DNA of 64,000 nucleotides from Galeopsis tetrahit. Its lineage: Eukaryota > Streptophyta > Magnoliopsida > Lamiales > Lamiaceae. Positions 20,914 through 32,014 of the stretch are shown here, piece after piece. Under the pieces are notes generated by a model. It did not search any database and had not been told where the DNA came from. It was given only the letters and a program-made list of their open reading frames with translations. A program made the translations under genes and the position numbers. Location of the stretch: positions 35,239,381-35,303,380 of the forward strand of contig OY776131.1 in the NCBI GenBank assembly GCA_963675135.1, written 5' to 3'. Numbering within the stretch: position 1 is the stretch's first letter; each line of letters opens with the position of its first letter.

Positions 20914-22482
20914 GTGGGCATTCAGTTGCATAATGAATTATTGTGCAATTTAGTTTCAATTTTAATTTGATTCTAATACTATAAGTTAAAATTTTAATTG
21001 AATGATTAAGAATTGAAAACGTGGAATATGATTTTAACGTAATACCTCGTTAAATAAAATATTATAATATTCATTAGATCATTTTCAACCTTATAACAAA
21101 TTGTAGATATCCAGGATGTGCAGTGTAACCCAATTAAGTATACACCAAAATTAACGGACAATTTTTATTTATTATTTTAACAAAACGGACAAATTTATAT
21201 TGGATGACAAATTTTCTTTCTTTTGACAGTGAAGTTAACGGACATCCAAGAACCTATGAATACATTTTTTTTTTAAAATTTTATGGTAGCAATTTTTCAC
21301 CGATAACAACAAAATGTATAGGGGTGTTCATGCTAATATTTAATGCCATCTAATTTAATAACCCTATTACAAATAATATCTTAACATGAAAATAGGTCGA
21401 AACAAATTAGGCTTTTCGTTTAAAATATAGATTATATATATAATTGTTAGGTTCAAGCTCGATCTGTTGTATGTATATAGACCTTTTAGTAGACTCAAAT
21501 CTAATTTTATAATAAATGAACCGAGCTAAAAGTCTATTTAAAGTCTTTTAAGTCTTATTAAAACAATTTCATCTTAAATCTCAAATGTAGAAGTAATTAT
21601 ACTCCTTAGTATTGTGATTTAAAGATTTATTTATTTGGGGTAATCATGTACCACCCGCCGTATTCTATATATATTGAATATTTATGTATTATATATATAT
21701 ATATATATTTAATTATCATATTTATGTATTATTATTATATTTTAGTATATAAATGAGCTTTTATGAATCTGAGTCTGATTTATTTATTAAACGAGTCGAT
21801 TCGGTCTTGACCCTTGTCGGATAGTCTTACCCATTTTCACCTCTTCTTTTTTATTTGAATAACTCTGATTTCAGATGTGTATTTTACCCTATAAAATTTT
21901 TTGTTTGTGTATTTTTTTTTGAGTAGACAGACGAGATAATTTTTAGTAAAATATATTAATATGTAAAGAAAGGAAGATTGAAGAATTTGAAGTGATAATA
22001 TTGAATAGAGGTAAAATGATTTTAAATAGTGTAAATTTGAAGATATTTTTTAAAAAAAATAAAAAAATCTGCAAATAGTAATAAAAAACAAGAGATGAAG
22101 AATTAAAATCTGTCTATTTTATAACCTAATTATAAAAAATACTGATCCATGTGTCATGTCTCAAAATTTTTACTATTAATAATCAATCTAATATCAACAT
22201 CAAATAAAGTAAATCGTAGGACCCTAACAAAAAAAAAAAGGTAAATCGTAGGAGCAATAATAGTGGGGTGGGGGCTCTGGGGTCCATACCTTTGCTAACT
22301 TATTAAAAGCATTAGTAATTAGTATTGGAATTCCTTTCGCGCCACTTATTTTCTCAGTATTTAATAAGAACACGTGTCTTTGCTTATGCTTACAATTTTA
22401 ATTTGAATCTAATTTAATGTATAAAAAATTTAATTCATGTACACAATTTTTGGTTTAAATATACTTTTATTTTTTGACAATT
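20914..22482. other. AT-rich intergenic DNA
   Basis: No coding region is supported. 21312-21843 starts GGGGTGTTCATG and ends CCCATTTTCACCTCT, with GAACCGAGC/GAGTCGATTCGG phrases inside. It may be an old MITE, but I see no target duplication. (TA)n lies near 21689-21709. Confidence 0.4.
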
Positions 22483-22937
22483 AACTCCTTTATTCAATGC
22501 AAGAGCAGGTGTTTCAAGAAAGTTTGAGCACAAAGTCCGACGGATCATTTCAATAGTAAGGGCTCCAATAAAATTGAGAAGCCTATGCAATTGGTGTATG
22601 CATAAGTATTAGCACGACATTTTACAAAAAAGATAGAACAAATAGTTATAAATGTGCCCTTGTAAACCTTAATAAAATCACTTAATGAAGAATCATCCAT
22701 AACCTGAGAAGTAATGACATCGGTTACCCTCTTAGCATCACCCTCTATGACAACGTTAGCAAGTTACAAGTTGCGCACCTAAGATAAAGCTTCCACGAAG
22801 CCCATCGCCTCTCCCAGAGCAATCTCAACACAACCTATGACGAAAAGTGCCTGAGCTGCAAGAAATTCCCCTTCATCGTCCCGTAGGACCATTTCAATAC
22901 CCGTTTCATGCGTGTCAGAGAAAAACGCCGCGTCAAA
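22483..22937 (-). pseudogene. LINE-derived RNase H-like (RVT_3) relic
   Basis: On the minus strand, from 22937 downward, translation gives FDAAFFSDTHETGIEMVLRD (first Asp in DAAF), then GEFLAAQALF, EIALGEAMGFVEALS, a stop, ANVVIEGDAKRVTDVI and VMDDSSLSDFIK. This is the layout of the RVT_3 RNase H-like domain at the end of plant LINE ORF2 proteins: DxAF, VLRD, EAxA..AL and EGDA. Two in-frame stops (near 22782 and 22767) break it. No polymerase is attached; upstream sequence to about 23100 may be degraded linker. A host RNase H-like gene fragment is less likely. Confidence 0.7.
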
Positions 22938-22945
22938 ATATTTAC

Positions 22946-25413
22946 CTTGTAATAATTACGCTTCAACTTATGTCATTCCTCACAACGCCTTACCGTTGGA
23001 CGCCGACCTCCACCATCCCGTACCTATCTCCATTCGTTTAAATATTAGATACCCTCAGTCACAACCCTTATGTTCATTTGATTTTCTAAGGTAGCGTCAA
23101 TCGAAAAAGGGGAGACCCTGCTCTCAACGAGGAGAAAAAAAAAAAAAAGATTCACACCACCTAAATATACTTAAAATGATATTGAGTTAACTATAAAATT
23201 TTACTGAACTAAATTCATAAAAAAAATCGCCCCAACATTTTTCAACTACTCTTACAATCAAACACAATTATAAATCACGTGTATAGTGTAATTTGTGAAT
23301 GTAAATTACCAGACTAATTAAATAGAAAAAAGTAATTATAGAATTTGAAAGGAAGAGGAGAATAGAAATCAAAATGTCTAGGTCATGTGAGTTATATGTT
23401 ATATGTGGAATAACCTTTACGAGGAATTGCGAAATAATCATACTCCTTATTTTTCTACAAATTTTTGGTAAATAAAAAAAAAAAAAGAGAGGATATATTC
23501 AGTAGCTGAAATATTTATTTATTTTTCATTTTTTTGGACATCAATTTAGTTTGATTTTTTCAATATGAATTTAAAAGGTTGAATTTTGACACGTTATATG
23601 ATATGTGTGCGTGTATATATTTTGATCAAATTAGGTTCAAATTTTATCTTTATATTTTTATTAATATTTGTTAAAATTTGACAAAAATTTAAATGAAATA
23701 TTTCATACATACAATATAAGGTAAATTTGAGATTAAAATTCGTGAGTTAAATTCGGGTCAACACGAGTCAATACAGATCAAATTTAATAAAAAAAAATTA
23801 TGTTTTTTCCTTTTGAAGTACTGTTTTACTACATGACCAATACTATGTTCTATAATATTGTCACTAGGTCAAAAGTGTATTACTACAAGTTCAAAAATAT
23901 TATGAACACTTAATTTTTTGGGTGAATTTGTCATAATTTTTTTTACATGTAATAGCACAATTTTGGTCTTGTAGTGATAATATTTTGGCCTTATAGTAAC
24001 AATATAATAGTCATGTAGTAACCTATCTGCTTGTGATTTACGAATTTTTGAGTGACTTGAATCCCGACTTTTAACTCGCGAATTTAAAAAAAAAAACTTT
24101 ATATTTTAATTAAACATATTTCATTGTTATATCCAGTAGGCCAGTAAGCTCAAACGTAATTTTGTACTAGTTAATTTATTTTATTTTCAAAAGGTCAAAA
24201 AGAAAGAAAACGAATTATTTTCCAGACAAGTTTTTATTTGATAATTAATTCATCAGAGTTAATGGGCCAACATGGGCTAATTTCACGTGGATGACATCTA
24301 ACGGGCCCATTGTCAGAGCCCAGTCTATCGTATCGTACTTGGGCCCACGACTACCATGTCTATCCTAATAAATGGACTTTGTGTTATATGTAGCTATCGT
24401 AAAAAACAGGTGTTTGGTATTCAAAAGATGAATGCCAAGGCAAATATAAATAATACCCCTTCTTTATTTTTATTTGGTGAACTATTTGCACCGTGTAACT
24501 GGATACATGGGTGTAACGTATATCAACTCTGATTGAAACGTGACACTAATTTTAACTAAAATATAACACTAATTTTAACTGAAACGTGAAAGTTATTTAA
24601 ACTTAAAAATATTACTTATATAAACTATCACTAGCAAATGAAATGGCCAAAGTTATATATAATCACAAGTAAATGTAACGTAAAACTAACTTTAATTGAG
24701 GTGTAAAACTAACATATAACTCAATTTTAAATCTTAATTATTTTATCGGTTGAATTTAATTAAAATCTGATAAATGTAAATGCAATTGTCGAAGCATATA
24801 TATATATATATACATTCAAAGGTAAAATATCATTGTTCGAGGACTCGAGCTGCTAAATGTAGCTAAATCTAATCAATATTGTACGAGAAGTCATTATTAT
24901 TTTTTTCTTTAATATTAATAACTTGAGTTTGCATAGGGATCTGCTAAATGCAAACAATTTTGCTCAAATTCATAGATTCAAGTACTACATCTTCTTCACC
25001 CCTACTCTATCTTTTATTTGGGATTTTTCTATTACACTAGTTGCATCATATATTTGATACTCCATATTTATCAAAATTTTAGTACAATGATTTTTCATTT
25101 TTTTACCAGAAAAATGTATATTGCATAAGTCGGGGATGAGAATTACAAGTACACAATGTTTACAATGGTTGCTATGAATCAATATGGCACATAAAACATA
25201 TCTGTTCACTAGATAAAATTAACATGCCTATACTCAAATTAATACGGAGTATATTAGTGTAACAACTAAGACAAAAATTCGTACAAGATGTTTTTATACA
25301 CAAGACAAGTCTAATTTACTCTATCTTATGATCTATAGGTATATAGATCTCAAATCCAGTGATATTTTTAAATAAAGACATGATTGAAAAATAAGATAGA
25401 GTATTGTTTCATA
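22946..25413. other. AT-rich intergenic DNA
   Basis: No gene is supported. It contains a probable small MITE at 23823-24022 (listed). A stretch at 24480-24760 is made of loose repeats such as GTGACACTAATTTTAACT and GTAAAACTAAC, similar in style to the Mutator-type MITE interiors elsewhere but without recognisable ends. Confidence 0.45.
23823..24022. repeat. Possible small MITE (inverted terminal repeats, about 200 bp)
   Basis: GTTTTACTACATGACCAATA at the left is matched by the reverse complement of the right end, GTTACTACATGACTATTATA. Both continue loosely through ATATTGT.ACTA phrases. I could not identify a clear target duplication, so the superfamily is left open. Confidence 0.4.
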
Positions 25414-25666
25414 CTCCCTCCGTCCATAAAAAGTAGTCCCATTTGCCTTATATTCTTTGTCCACCAAATGTAGTCTCATACACTTTATGGAAACTATCAC
25501 CCTTCAACCATCACTTAATTACTCAATTTGTCATCAACTTTATTCACAAACAATCACTTTATTCACAATGGACCCCGCAATACCTTATAATACCCTTACT
25601 TTATCTACTTTTTTCTTAAAATTTGTGCCCCTCCTCCATGGAACTACATTTGGTGGATGGAGGGAG
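25414..25666. mobile_element. Stowaway-type MITE, 253 bp
   Basis: Left end CTCCCTCCGTCCATAAAAAG; right end GGTGGATGGAGGGAG. TA flanks are at 25412-25413 and 25667-25668. Subterminal CCACCAAATGTAG pairs with CTACATTTGGTGG. No coding sequence. Confidence 0.8.
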
Positions 25667-25668
25667 TA

Positions 25669-26144
25669 TATAAGATCGTCTCACTCTTAATTTTTTTTGA
25701 AAGTGTAACTGGTGTATAAAAGTAAAATATTTTGCTAAGTGGTAATAGATATTTAATTCTTTAAGAGAAATAAACTATGGATATTATTGAGTAATAAAGC
25801 TATAAACTTTTTCTTTTTAAAAAGGAAAAAGAAAGGTTGAAATTTCAGCTGAATAAGGTATCGCCTATCAATCACCATGTCTATTTACGAGTGCGGGCCT
25901 AATAATATATCAGGCCCAGTTAATATATGGACCCTCTGAGGCCCAGTTCGCTTTTTAACCTATTTTGGGCCGGGTTGTGGCCCTTTCTCTTTTTTTTCTT
26001 TTTCGTTTCACTTTTTAATAAAACGTTCATTTAGTTACGTGTTTGCAAAACATACAATTATAAAATCTGTTAAATAAATTTGTATTAAAATAATAGACTA
26101 ACTATAAACTCATGGAATAATCCATTTTAAATTGGATCCAAATA

Positions 26145-26177
<33 letters not shown>

Positions 26178-26532
26178 CAAAAAAAAAAAAAAGACTTCGA
26201 AGAGAAAAGGGGATAAGAAACAAGTGATTATAAGCTTGATCGAACATGTAAAGGATAATTATTATTAATCAGTTGATTAGGACATTACGAAGTATAATTA
26301 TAAATTAGAGGACTAAGTACTAGTACAATGCCAACGCCACCACATCTTACAAAAAGGTGATAGTAAAAACTATATCAATATCGGTCATGTGTATACTGAT
26401 GATGTCACACGAATTAGACTGATGAAATAAAATACGAGATTGAAATACGACAGATCTACCGTGATTAAGTTAAGTTAAACACAAGATACTTTTATCCTAA
26501 TCACCAAATTAATTAATACGGAGTATATATAA
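25669..26532. other. Intergenic DNA downstream of the ADF gene
   Basis: Holds several GGCCCA/GGGCC strings at 25893-25982 and a (TA)n tract at 26143-26170. No coding region. The AATACGGAGTATAT at about 26515 is a short motif repeated around this window, possibly MITE debris. Confidence 0.45.
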
Positions 26533-27511
26533 TTATTTAAGTCGATCCTTGATGACATCAAATCCCATCTCAGTTGGATCTGTTGCTTGAACTTCATAAT
26601 GGATGCCCTCTAATGCTTTTCTTAATCCATTTTTTGATGTTGCATATAGCATTTTAGCCCTGATTCTTGAAGCACTTGGTGCCCTGCTCAAAATTACAAC
26701 AACAAAAATCCTTAATCATGATTGAATTAATTAAAATACATTGAAAATTTGATAATGTTGATTTTTGTTAATTTGAAGGGATGAATATTTCAATTGTTCA
26801 GAAAAAAATCTCCAATGGAAATAAATATCCATATGAACATGAATACGGAAAATGAAACGTGCAGTATTTATTTTTTCCAATTTTAGTGCTTATAATTTTA
26901 TAGATTTTAATGAATTTTATTTGTTATCCTAATTTTTCTAGTTAAAAATCTTTAATGAGTCAAAAAATTTAACTATAAAAATTATAATGGGATAATTTTA
27001 CCATTAAAAAACAATTTTCCTATAGTGCAATTAGTTAATAATTAAGACGGACCATGCAATGAAGAAGATCTTGCTCATGCGGCAATTATCGACGGTGACA
27101 AAGTCGAAATCGTAGAGGGCGTAGCGGCAGTCGTCTACGGGCAGGGCTGCCGCTAGATCCTCATATCCTTCGGCGGGATCTCCGACCTTGTCCACCTTTA
27201 AAATCTTAGAGCCCTCGTCAATCTTGAAGACTATGTACCTATGGACTTTTTTCCATTTCATTTCCATAAATGAGTTTTTGCATTCCTCAGTCACCCACAT
27301 TCCTGTTATCGCCTATATACATTAATCAATAATCAACATCACCAAATTTAAAAAAATAAAAAATAAATGGTCAAGAACACACAATAATCTAAAAACACTA
27401 TTTGTTTATAATATGAAAATTCTATCTGGATCGGGTAAGTGTGTGTGAAAACGACTAAATGATGAATGAGAAATGTGTAATACGTACCATCTTGAAAGCA
27501 GCCATGGCCAT
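26533..27511 (-). CDS. ADF5: Actin-depolymerizing factor, ADF5-like (three exons, 144 aa)
   Basis: A member of the ADF/cofilin family, small cytoplasmic proteins that bind actin and remodel filaments. Exons on the minus strand: 27488-27511 (MAMAAFKM), 27053-27312, and 26533-26683. Splice sites follow GT-AG: donors at 27487 and 27052, acceptors ending at 27313 and 26684. Together they give 435 nt in frame. The ADF-H domain fills almost the whole protein: MWVTEECKNSFMEMKWKKVH, YRYIVFKIDE-like strand, LPVDDCRYALYDFDFVT, KIFFIAW, then RIRAKMLYATSK (the actin-binding long helix) and ATDPTEMGFDVIKDR near the end. The short first exon and the N-terminal extension before MWVT are features of the ADF5/ADF9 subclass, which in Arabidopsis tends to bundle filaments. 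No lesion is seen, so this is probably an active gene. Confidence 0.92.
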
Positions 27512-27551
27512 ATATGAACAATTTATTTGATGAGATTGGTGGGAAAATGAA

Positions 27552-27565
27552 GTAGTTTATATAAT
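27552..27565 (-). promoter_or_regulatory. Probable TATA box of the ADF gene
   Basis: On the minus strand, ATTATATAAACT lies about 45-55 nt upstream of the ATG at 27511. The position would give a very short 5' leader, so it is a candidate only. Confidence 0.4.
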
Positions 27566-28317
27566 ATTTTGTCAATGAAATTGCCCCTATTGTTGTCCTC
27601 ATTTTACGATTCTAACCATATTAATTAATTATATAAATAAGTATGTGTACACAATTGCAATTATGTATTATACTACTTTATGTTATCCTCGATCATATTT
27701 TTGGCAATTATATTAACGGCGCCTATTGTCCCACCTAGAGTATTATTTTTCAACCTTGCAATTTCACTTAATTAGTATATACATCACGTGGTCACAAATC
27801 ACAATTATATTAATATCATACTTATGAATTAATACACCTAAAATGAGTATATGAAATTGAAGAATATATGAATCAGTTTGAGCTTGACTTGAGCTTGTCA
27901 GTAAATCAATTATCAAACAAGCTCGAATTCGACTTGTTTATCTATACAAGCGAGTTGAGTCAATCCGAGTTTGCCTGATTATCAGATGAGCCAAATTCAC
28001 AGCAAATTAATTAAGTGGGATTTAATTAATTAAATATTGTTTTAAGATGGAATGGAGCTATGCAGTGGTCCCATCTTGGGATCAAACACCTTAATCCCAA
28101 ATCTCTTAGACCTGCTCAAATTAATAGTCTTAGCATCCAAGCAAAAGGGATATGAAATCATTTTTTTTAATATCTTGTATCAAATTAATAACATGTTTCT
28201 CAGTAACTTTCACACTTTTTTTTTCGAAACATTAAAAATTAACTTTCACACACTTAAAATGAAAAACTCTTTATAAACTTCATTCTCATAATATTCTCAA
28301 TTTTACACAAAATGTTA
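27566..28317. other. Intergenic DNA
   Basis: Upstream region of the ADF gene on the minus strand. 27880-27985 contains GAGCTTG/CAAGCTCG-type repeats (possible old MITE). No gene is supported. Confidence 0.4.
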
Positions 28318-28623
28318 CTCCCTCCATTTTTTTTAATAAGTGTCACTTTAGCATTTTTCAACAAATTAAGATATTAAATTTTGACCCTTCATTAATGATA
28401 AATCATTTTGATATTAGATTTGTGTTTAGTAAAGAATGTAGGTGGTATTCATACATACAATATTTATGGGTTTTCCATGATTTATGCTACTATATTCATT
28501 GAAATTGGAGGCAAAATATTTTATAAGGGTAAAATTGTCAAAGTTAAAGAAAATAAAATACAGAATGACACTCATTTTAAAAATACTTAAAAAGATAAAG
28601 TGACACTTATTAAAAAATGGAGG
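28318..28623. mobile_element. Stowaway-type MITE, about 306 bp
   Basis: CTCCCTCCATTTTTTTTAAT at the left pairs with ATTAAAAAATGGAGG at the right. Subterminal AAGTGTCACTTTA pairs with AAAGTGACACTTA. TA precedes 28318; the right flank is mutated (GAAAA), so the right boundary is approximate. Confidence 0.7.
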
Positions 28624-28739
28624 AAAATATTATTTCTGGGTTCACATATACACATAAATCAACTTCTTTCTTTACTTTATACATAAAAATTTACAAAAAA
28701 TTATCCCTCAAAATTCTACTCATTATTCACTACAAAAAA

Positions 28740-29256
28740 GAGGTGTTTTACCGACGAAAATGCCGACGGATATTCAGTCGGTATTGGCTCTTGCCGACGG
28801 ATTTACCGACGGATTTCATCCGTCGTCAATGGATCGGTTGGTATGGTTTACCGACGGAAAATATGATTCTGTCGATATGTGGCGACGGATTCCCGACGGT
28901 TTCTGCCCGTCGCCAGTACCGAAGGATTCAATTCCGTTGGCATTCAAACCAACCCGTTTTCAAACCGGGTCGCCAGTACCGACGGATTCAATTTCGTCGG
29001 CATTCAAACCAACCCGTTTTCAAACCGGGTCAAGATTCCGTCGGTATATCCGTCGGTATATTTTGGACATAAAATTTATTCTTTTAAAAAACATAAAATA
29101 GTCTGTCGGCATTACCGACGCTAAACCGACGGAATTTTCCGTCGGTAAGTACCAAAATTTTTTTTAAAAAAAATTATATTCCATCGGCCCGTCCGTCGGC
29201 ATCACCGACGCTAAACCGACGGAATATTCCGTCGGTAAGCACCAAAAAATTTTAAA
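28740..29256. repeat. CACTA subterminal repeat region, 3' side of transposase gene
   Basis: Dense CCGACGGA and TCCGTCGG motifs, the usual binding sites for a TNPA-type protein. Two tandem duplications lie inside: a 60-bp unit at 28911-29030 (starting CGCCAGTACCGA), and a 90-bp period beginning 29101 and 29191 whose core CCGACGGAATTTTCCGTCGG is a near-palindrome. Confidence 0.8.
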
Positions 29257-29480
29257 AAAAAATTATTTGTGATCGAGATCCGACCCGGGTCCTACTATAA
29301 CCGACCCGACCGACCCGATCAAAATTGCATTAATTCATTACTAATAACAAAATTCATTCCAAAGAGAAGCCTAATGAGATTTTTTAAATTAAGCACGATA
29401 GAAAGAAATGAAGAACATCAAGTTAAATAATTCAATACACAAATCTACATTAGATCCAACAGAATAAATAAAATCGAACT

Positions 29481-29692
29481 CAGTTGGGTGACATATCTTT
29501 GTATCGACCACCGTGCCTAACAAAAAAATGCTAGTGAGAAAAAAAGAAGAGGTTATTAAATTGCTGAAATCAAAATTTATACCAGGCTTAATATTGCCAT
29601 TCCAGCTGTCCCCGTGTTTTGCAGGAAAGAGACGAGTGTGATGTCTCTTTTGTTAGGCACGGTGGTCGATACAAAGATATGTCACCCAACTG
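29481..29692. repeat. Perfect 45-bp inverted repeat inside the CACTA element
   Basis: Left arm 29481-29525 begins CAGTTGGGTGACATATCTTT. Right arm 29648-29692 is its exact reverse complement by eye. The spacer is 122 nt and contains TTTGCAG, a splice-acceptor-like string. Transcripts crossing it would fold into a long stem. Confidence 0.85.
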
Positions 29693-29852
29693 AAAGACAT
29701 ATAATTTTCCTCTATTGAAAGGCAGGCCTGAAAATCACCAATTTGCTAGGTAAAGAATATACATAATAATTTCTTTCAAAGAAAGGTAAAGACAGAACAA
29801 AAATAAATAAAAAACCTTTCGTATAGCGTTAACTTCATAGATAAGAACTTGA

Positions 29853-30101
29853 TTAAACTGACCTTCGCCGACTCCATCCCTGCCATTTCAAAATCAATTT
29901 ACCATAGGGGAAACATAAAGAAACATTGTTCTTAAAGCTAACCTGTAAAATATTATCTGCTCTGATTTCCGGCCAGTGGAATTGTAGAAGGCCAAAAATT
30001 CGAGCAACGGACGGCGAGGGAGAGGCGACGGCAACGGACGACGAGGGAGAGGCGACGGCAACGGACGACGAGGGAGAGGCGACGGCAACGGCCGCGTTCA
30101 T
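29853..30101 (-). CDS. Hypothetical small ORF with three 27-bp repeats (CACTA-internal)
   Basis: An open frame of 82 codons. The first part is an Ala/Ser/Val/Pro repeat (SPSSSVAVA unit, three times), encoded by a 27-bp tandem repeat at about 30009-30092. The second part reads VARIFGLLQFHWPEIRADNI. GTTAGC after DNILQ (near 29943) resembles a splice donor, so the frame may be a first exon. I do not recognise a family. It could be a captured host exon or part of the element's second gene, as En/Spm elements often make a TNPA-like protein. Composition is GC-rich compared with its surroundings. Confidence 0.3.
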   Translation of the reverse strand: MNAAVAVASPSSSVAVASPSSSVAVASPSPSVARIFGLLQFHWPEIRADNILQVSFKNNVSLCFPYGKLILKWQGWSRRRSV

Positions 30102-30214
30102 TAAGAAGGGTGGGGGTGGGGGAGAGGGAGAGACAGAGAGAGAGAGAGAGAAAATAAGAAGGTGGAGGTGGGGGAAATAACGCGTGAAATGAGAGAAAGT
30201 TACATTTATATTCG

Positions 30215-30390
30215 GAAATGCCGACGGAAATGCCGACGGATATATCCGTTGGCATTGACTCTTTGCCGTTGGCGACGGATATGTCGACGGATATATCGGT
30301 CGGCTTTGACTCTTTGTCGTTGGCGACGGATATTTCAGTCGGTATTGGCTCGTTGCCGTTGGCGACGGATATTTTCCGTCGCCATTAGAT
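30215..30390. repeat. Second block of CCGTCGG-type repeats
   Basis: Four to five copies of a roughly 45-bp phrase built on GGCGACGGATAT followed by TCGGTATTGGCTC-like sequence. It lies between the small ORF and the transposase 3' end. Confidence 0.65.
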
Positions 30391-30429
30391 ATTTTTTTTA
30401 TAAAAAATTCGTTTATTTATTTTCATTGT

Positions 30430-30530
30430 ATTTTTATAACCAAATGATAAATAATTAAATTATAAGTTATAACCAAATGATAAATAATTAAATTATAAGT
30501 TATAACCAAATGATAAATAATTAAATCTTA
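30430..30530. repeat. 33-bp tandem repeat, about three copies
   Basis: The unit ATAACCAAATGATAAATAAT plus 13 further bases recurs with a 33-bp period, just downstream of the transposase stop codon at 30568. Confidence 0.75.
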
Positions 30531-30567
30531 TAAATTGTACAAAATAAAATAGCTAGGTTACATTAAT

Positions 30568-31266
30568 TTAATCTTCATCTTCGTCTTCATTTTCATTATT
30601 TGCCACATCTTCCTCTTCCTCTTCCTCTTCCTCCTCATCTTCTTCATCCTCATCTTCTTCATCCTCCCTCTCGTCATGTTCATCCTCCTCCTCATGTCCA
30701 CTATCGTTTTCAATAACAATCAATTGTGGATTTGCAGCCGTCAAGTCTACCGAAAGATTAAAATCTCCCGCAAACACTTCAGTTTGATTCTCTATTTGTT
30801 CCATTTGAAACGGAGGTTCATCTTCATCGTTGTTTTCCTTTTGGGGGACCTCCACTATTGACCTTGCCTTCACTTTGCAAACAACGTGCCATTCTCTATT
30901 ACGTTTTCCAGCTCCTGGATACGTGCAGTAGTAGACTTGAGATACCTGAGAGGCAAATACAAACGGATCATCCCCGCTATACTTCCTTTTCGAATTAACA
31001 TCCACAAGCTTGTACTCTGGATGAATTTTGGTTCCTAAAGGGGATGTGTCAAACCAATGGCACTTGAACAACATTACGGTTTTCATTGGATATCCCGGAT
31101 ATTCAATTTCAACGACTTCGTGCAACACCCCAAAGTAATCACTTGCATTTGCATTGTAATTCGCACTACTAACACAAACACCACTGTTGTTAATCGTTCT
31201 TGTTGATGCATACTCTGATGTATGAAACCCGTAGCCTTTCACAATATAGCCGTTGTAAGTCCTCAC
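30568..31266 (-). pseudogene. TNP2 transposase C-terminal part (DUF4216) with acidic tail
   Basis: The open frame shows the DUF4216 pattern of plant CACTA transposases: RTYNGYIVKGYGFHT, DYFGVLHEVVEIEYPGYP, VMLFKCHWFDTSPLGTK, DDPFVFASQVSQVYYCTYPG and WHVVCKVKAR. The last 45 residues are almost all Glu/Asp. It is the 3' exon of the transposase gene. The conserved stretch directly before it (LQDLS..GPLRRV) is interrupted by TAA at 31282-31284. An exon just upstream (about 31390-31490, RQFA then WFQRYV) carries TGA at 31415-31417. These lesions mark the gene as broken unless splicing removes them. Confidence 0.85.
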
Positions 31267-31612
31267 ACGCCGTAGTGGTCCTTAGCTGAGATCCTGTAAG
31301 AACCGGCTCTGAAAATTGTGCGATTCTCCCTATACAGTTAAAATTAACATTAATCAAAACAATTATTTGTTCACGTAAAATTCAATTAATGATACTCACA
31401 TAACGTTGGAACCATCAGGCAAATTGACGTTGAAGACTAGTATCTATGTCTCTATCTGAGATGTTTTGATCTGCATGTCGTAGTTCTTGTGTATACATCC
31501 TAATAATTCACAACACAATTAGATGATAAATGACGTACGTTTGTGCTATTTAATTAGATGATAAATGACGTACGTTTGTGCTATTTAATTAGATGATAAA
31601 TATATGAAATAC

Positions 31613-31924
31613 TTACTCAATGTAAGGCTGAACTTCATCACAATTCAATAACACGTACGTTTGTGCTATTTCAGCCTCTGTGTTTGTTGACCAATATCGT
31701 TCAGTGTCTTTTCCTATAGGTCGCCCCTTAGACTTGAATACAGAGAGCATGTCATCGACTTCTTGTTGCGTACCTCTACCATCGAAGTTACGTGGTTCAT
31801 TCCTGATCCTCGTGTTGACATGGTCTTCAAAATAATATGAACAAAACATGCCAACCTCTTCATTCAAATATGCATTAACAATCGATGCTTCGACGTTTGC
31901 CTTTTGTTTAACATTGCGCTTCAA
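31613..31924 (-). pseudogene. TNP2 transposase exon (end of DUF4218 region)
   Basis: Continuation of the transposase after an intron: reading from the acceptor (AG before 31944) gives YLHNLKRNVKQKANVEASIV, then FCSYYF, matching the usual 'FERYL..LK..V...A..EGSI...Y...E...FCS.Y' CACTA pattern. The last codons are QPYIE before a GTAAGT-like donor near 31615. The exon itself is open; it is one block of the larger gene. Confidence 0.8.
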
Positions 31925-32014
31925 GTTGTGGAGATACCTAAAATTATAATAGTTAACAAATTAAAATAAGGCTTCTTATACTAAAAACTAATTAAATGAG
32001 ACAAATAGAATTGT

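Noticed and set aside
21312..21843. Possible hAT-type MITE with GGGGTG...CACCTCT ends
   Set aside because: End similarity is short and no target duplication could be found, so it is noted only in the intergenic entry.
28617..29124. Overlapping frames with repeated NQPVFKPG-like peptides
   Set aside because: They are translations of CACTA subterminal repeats (60-bp tandem unit).
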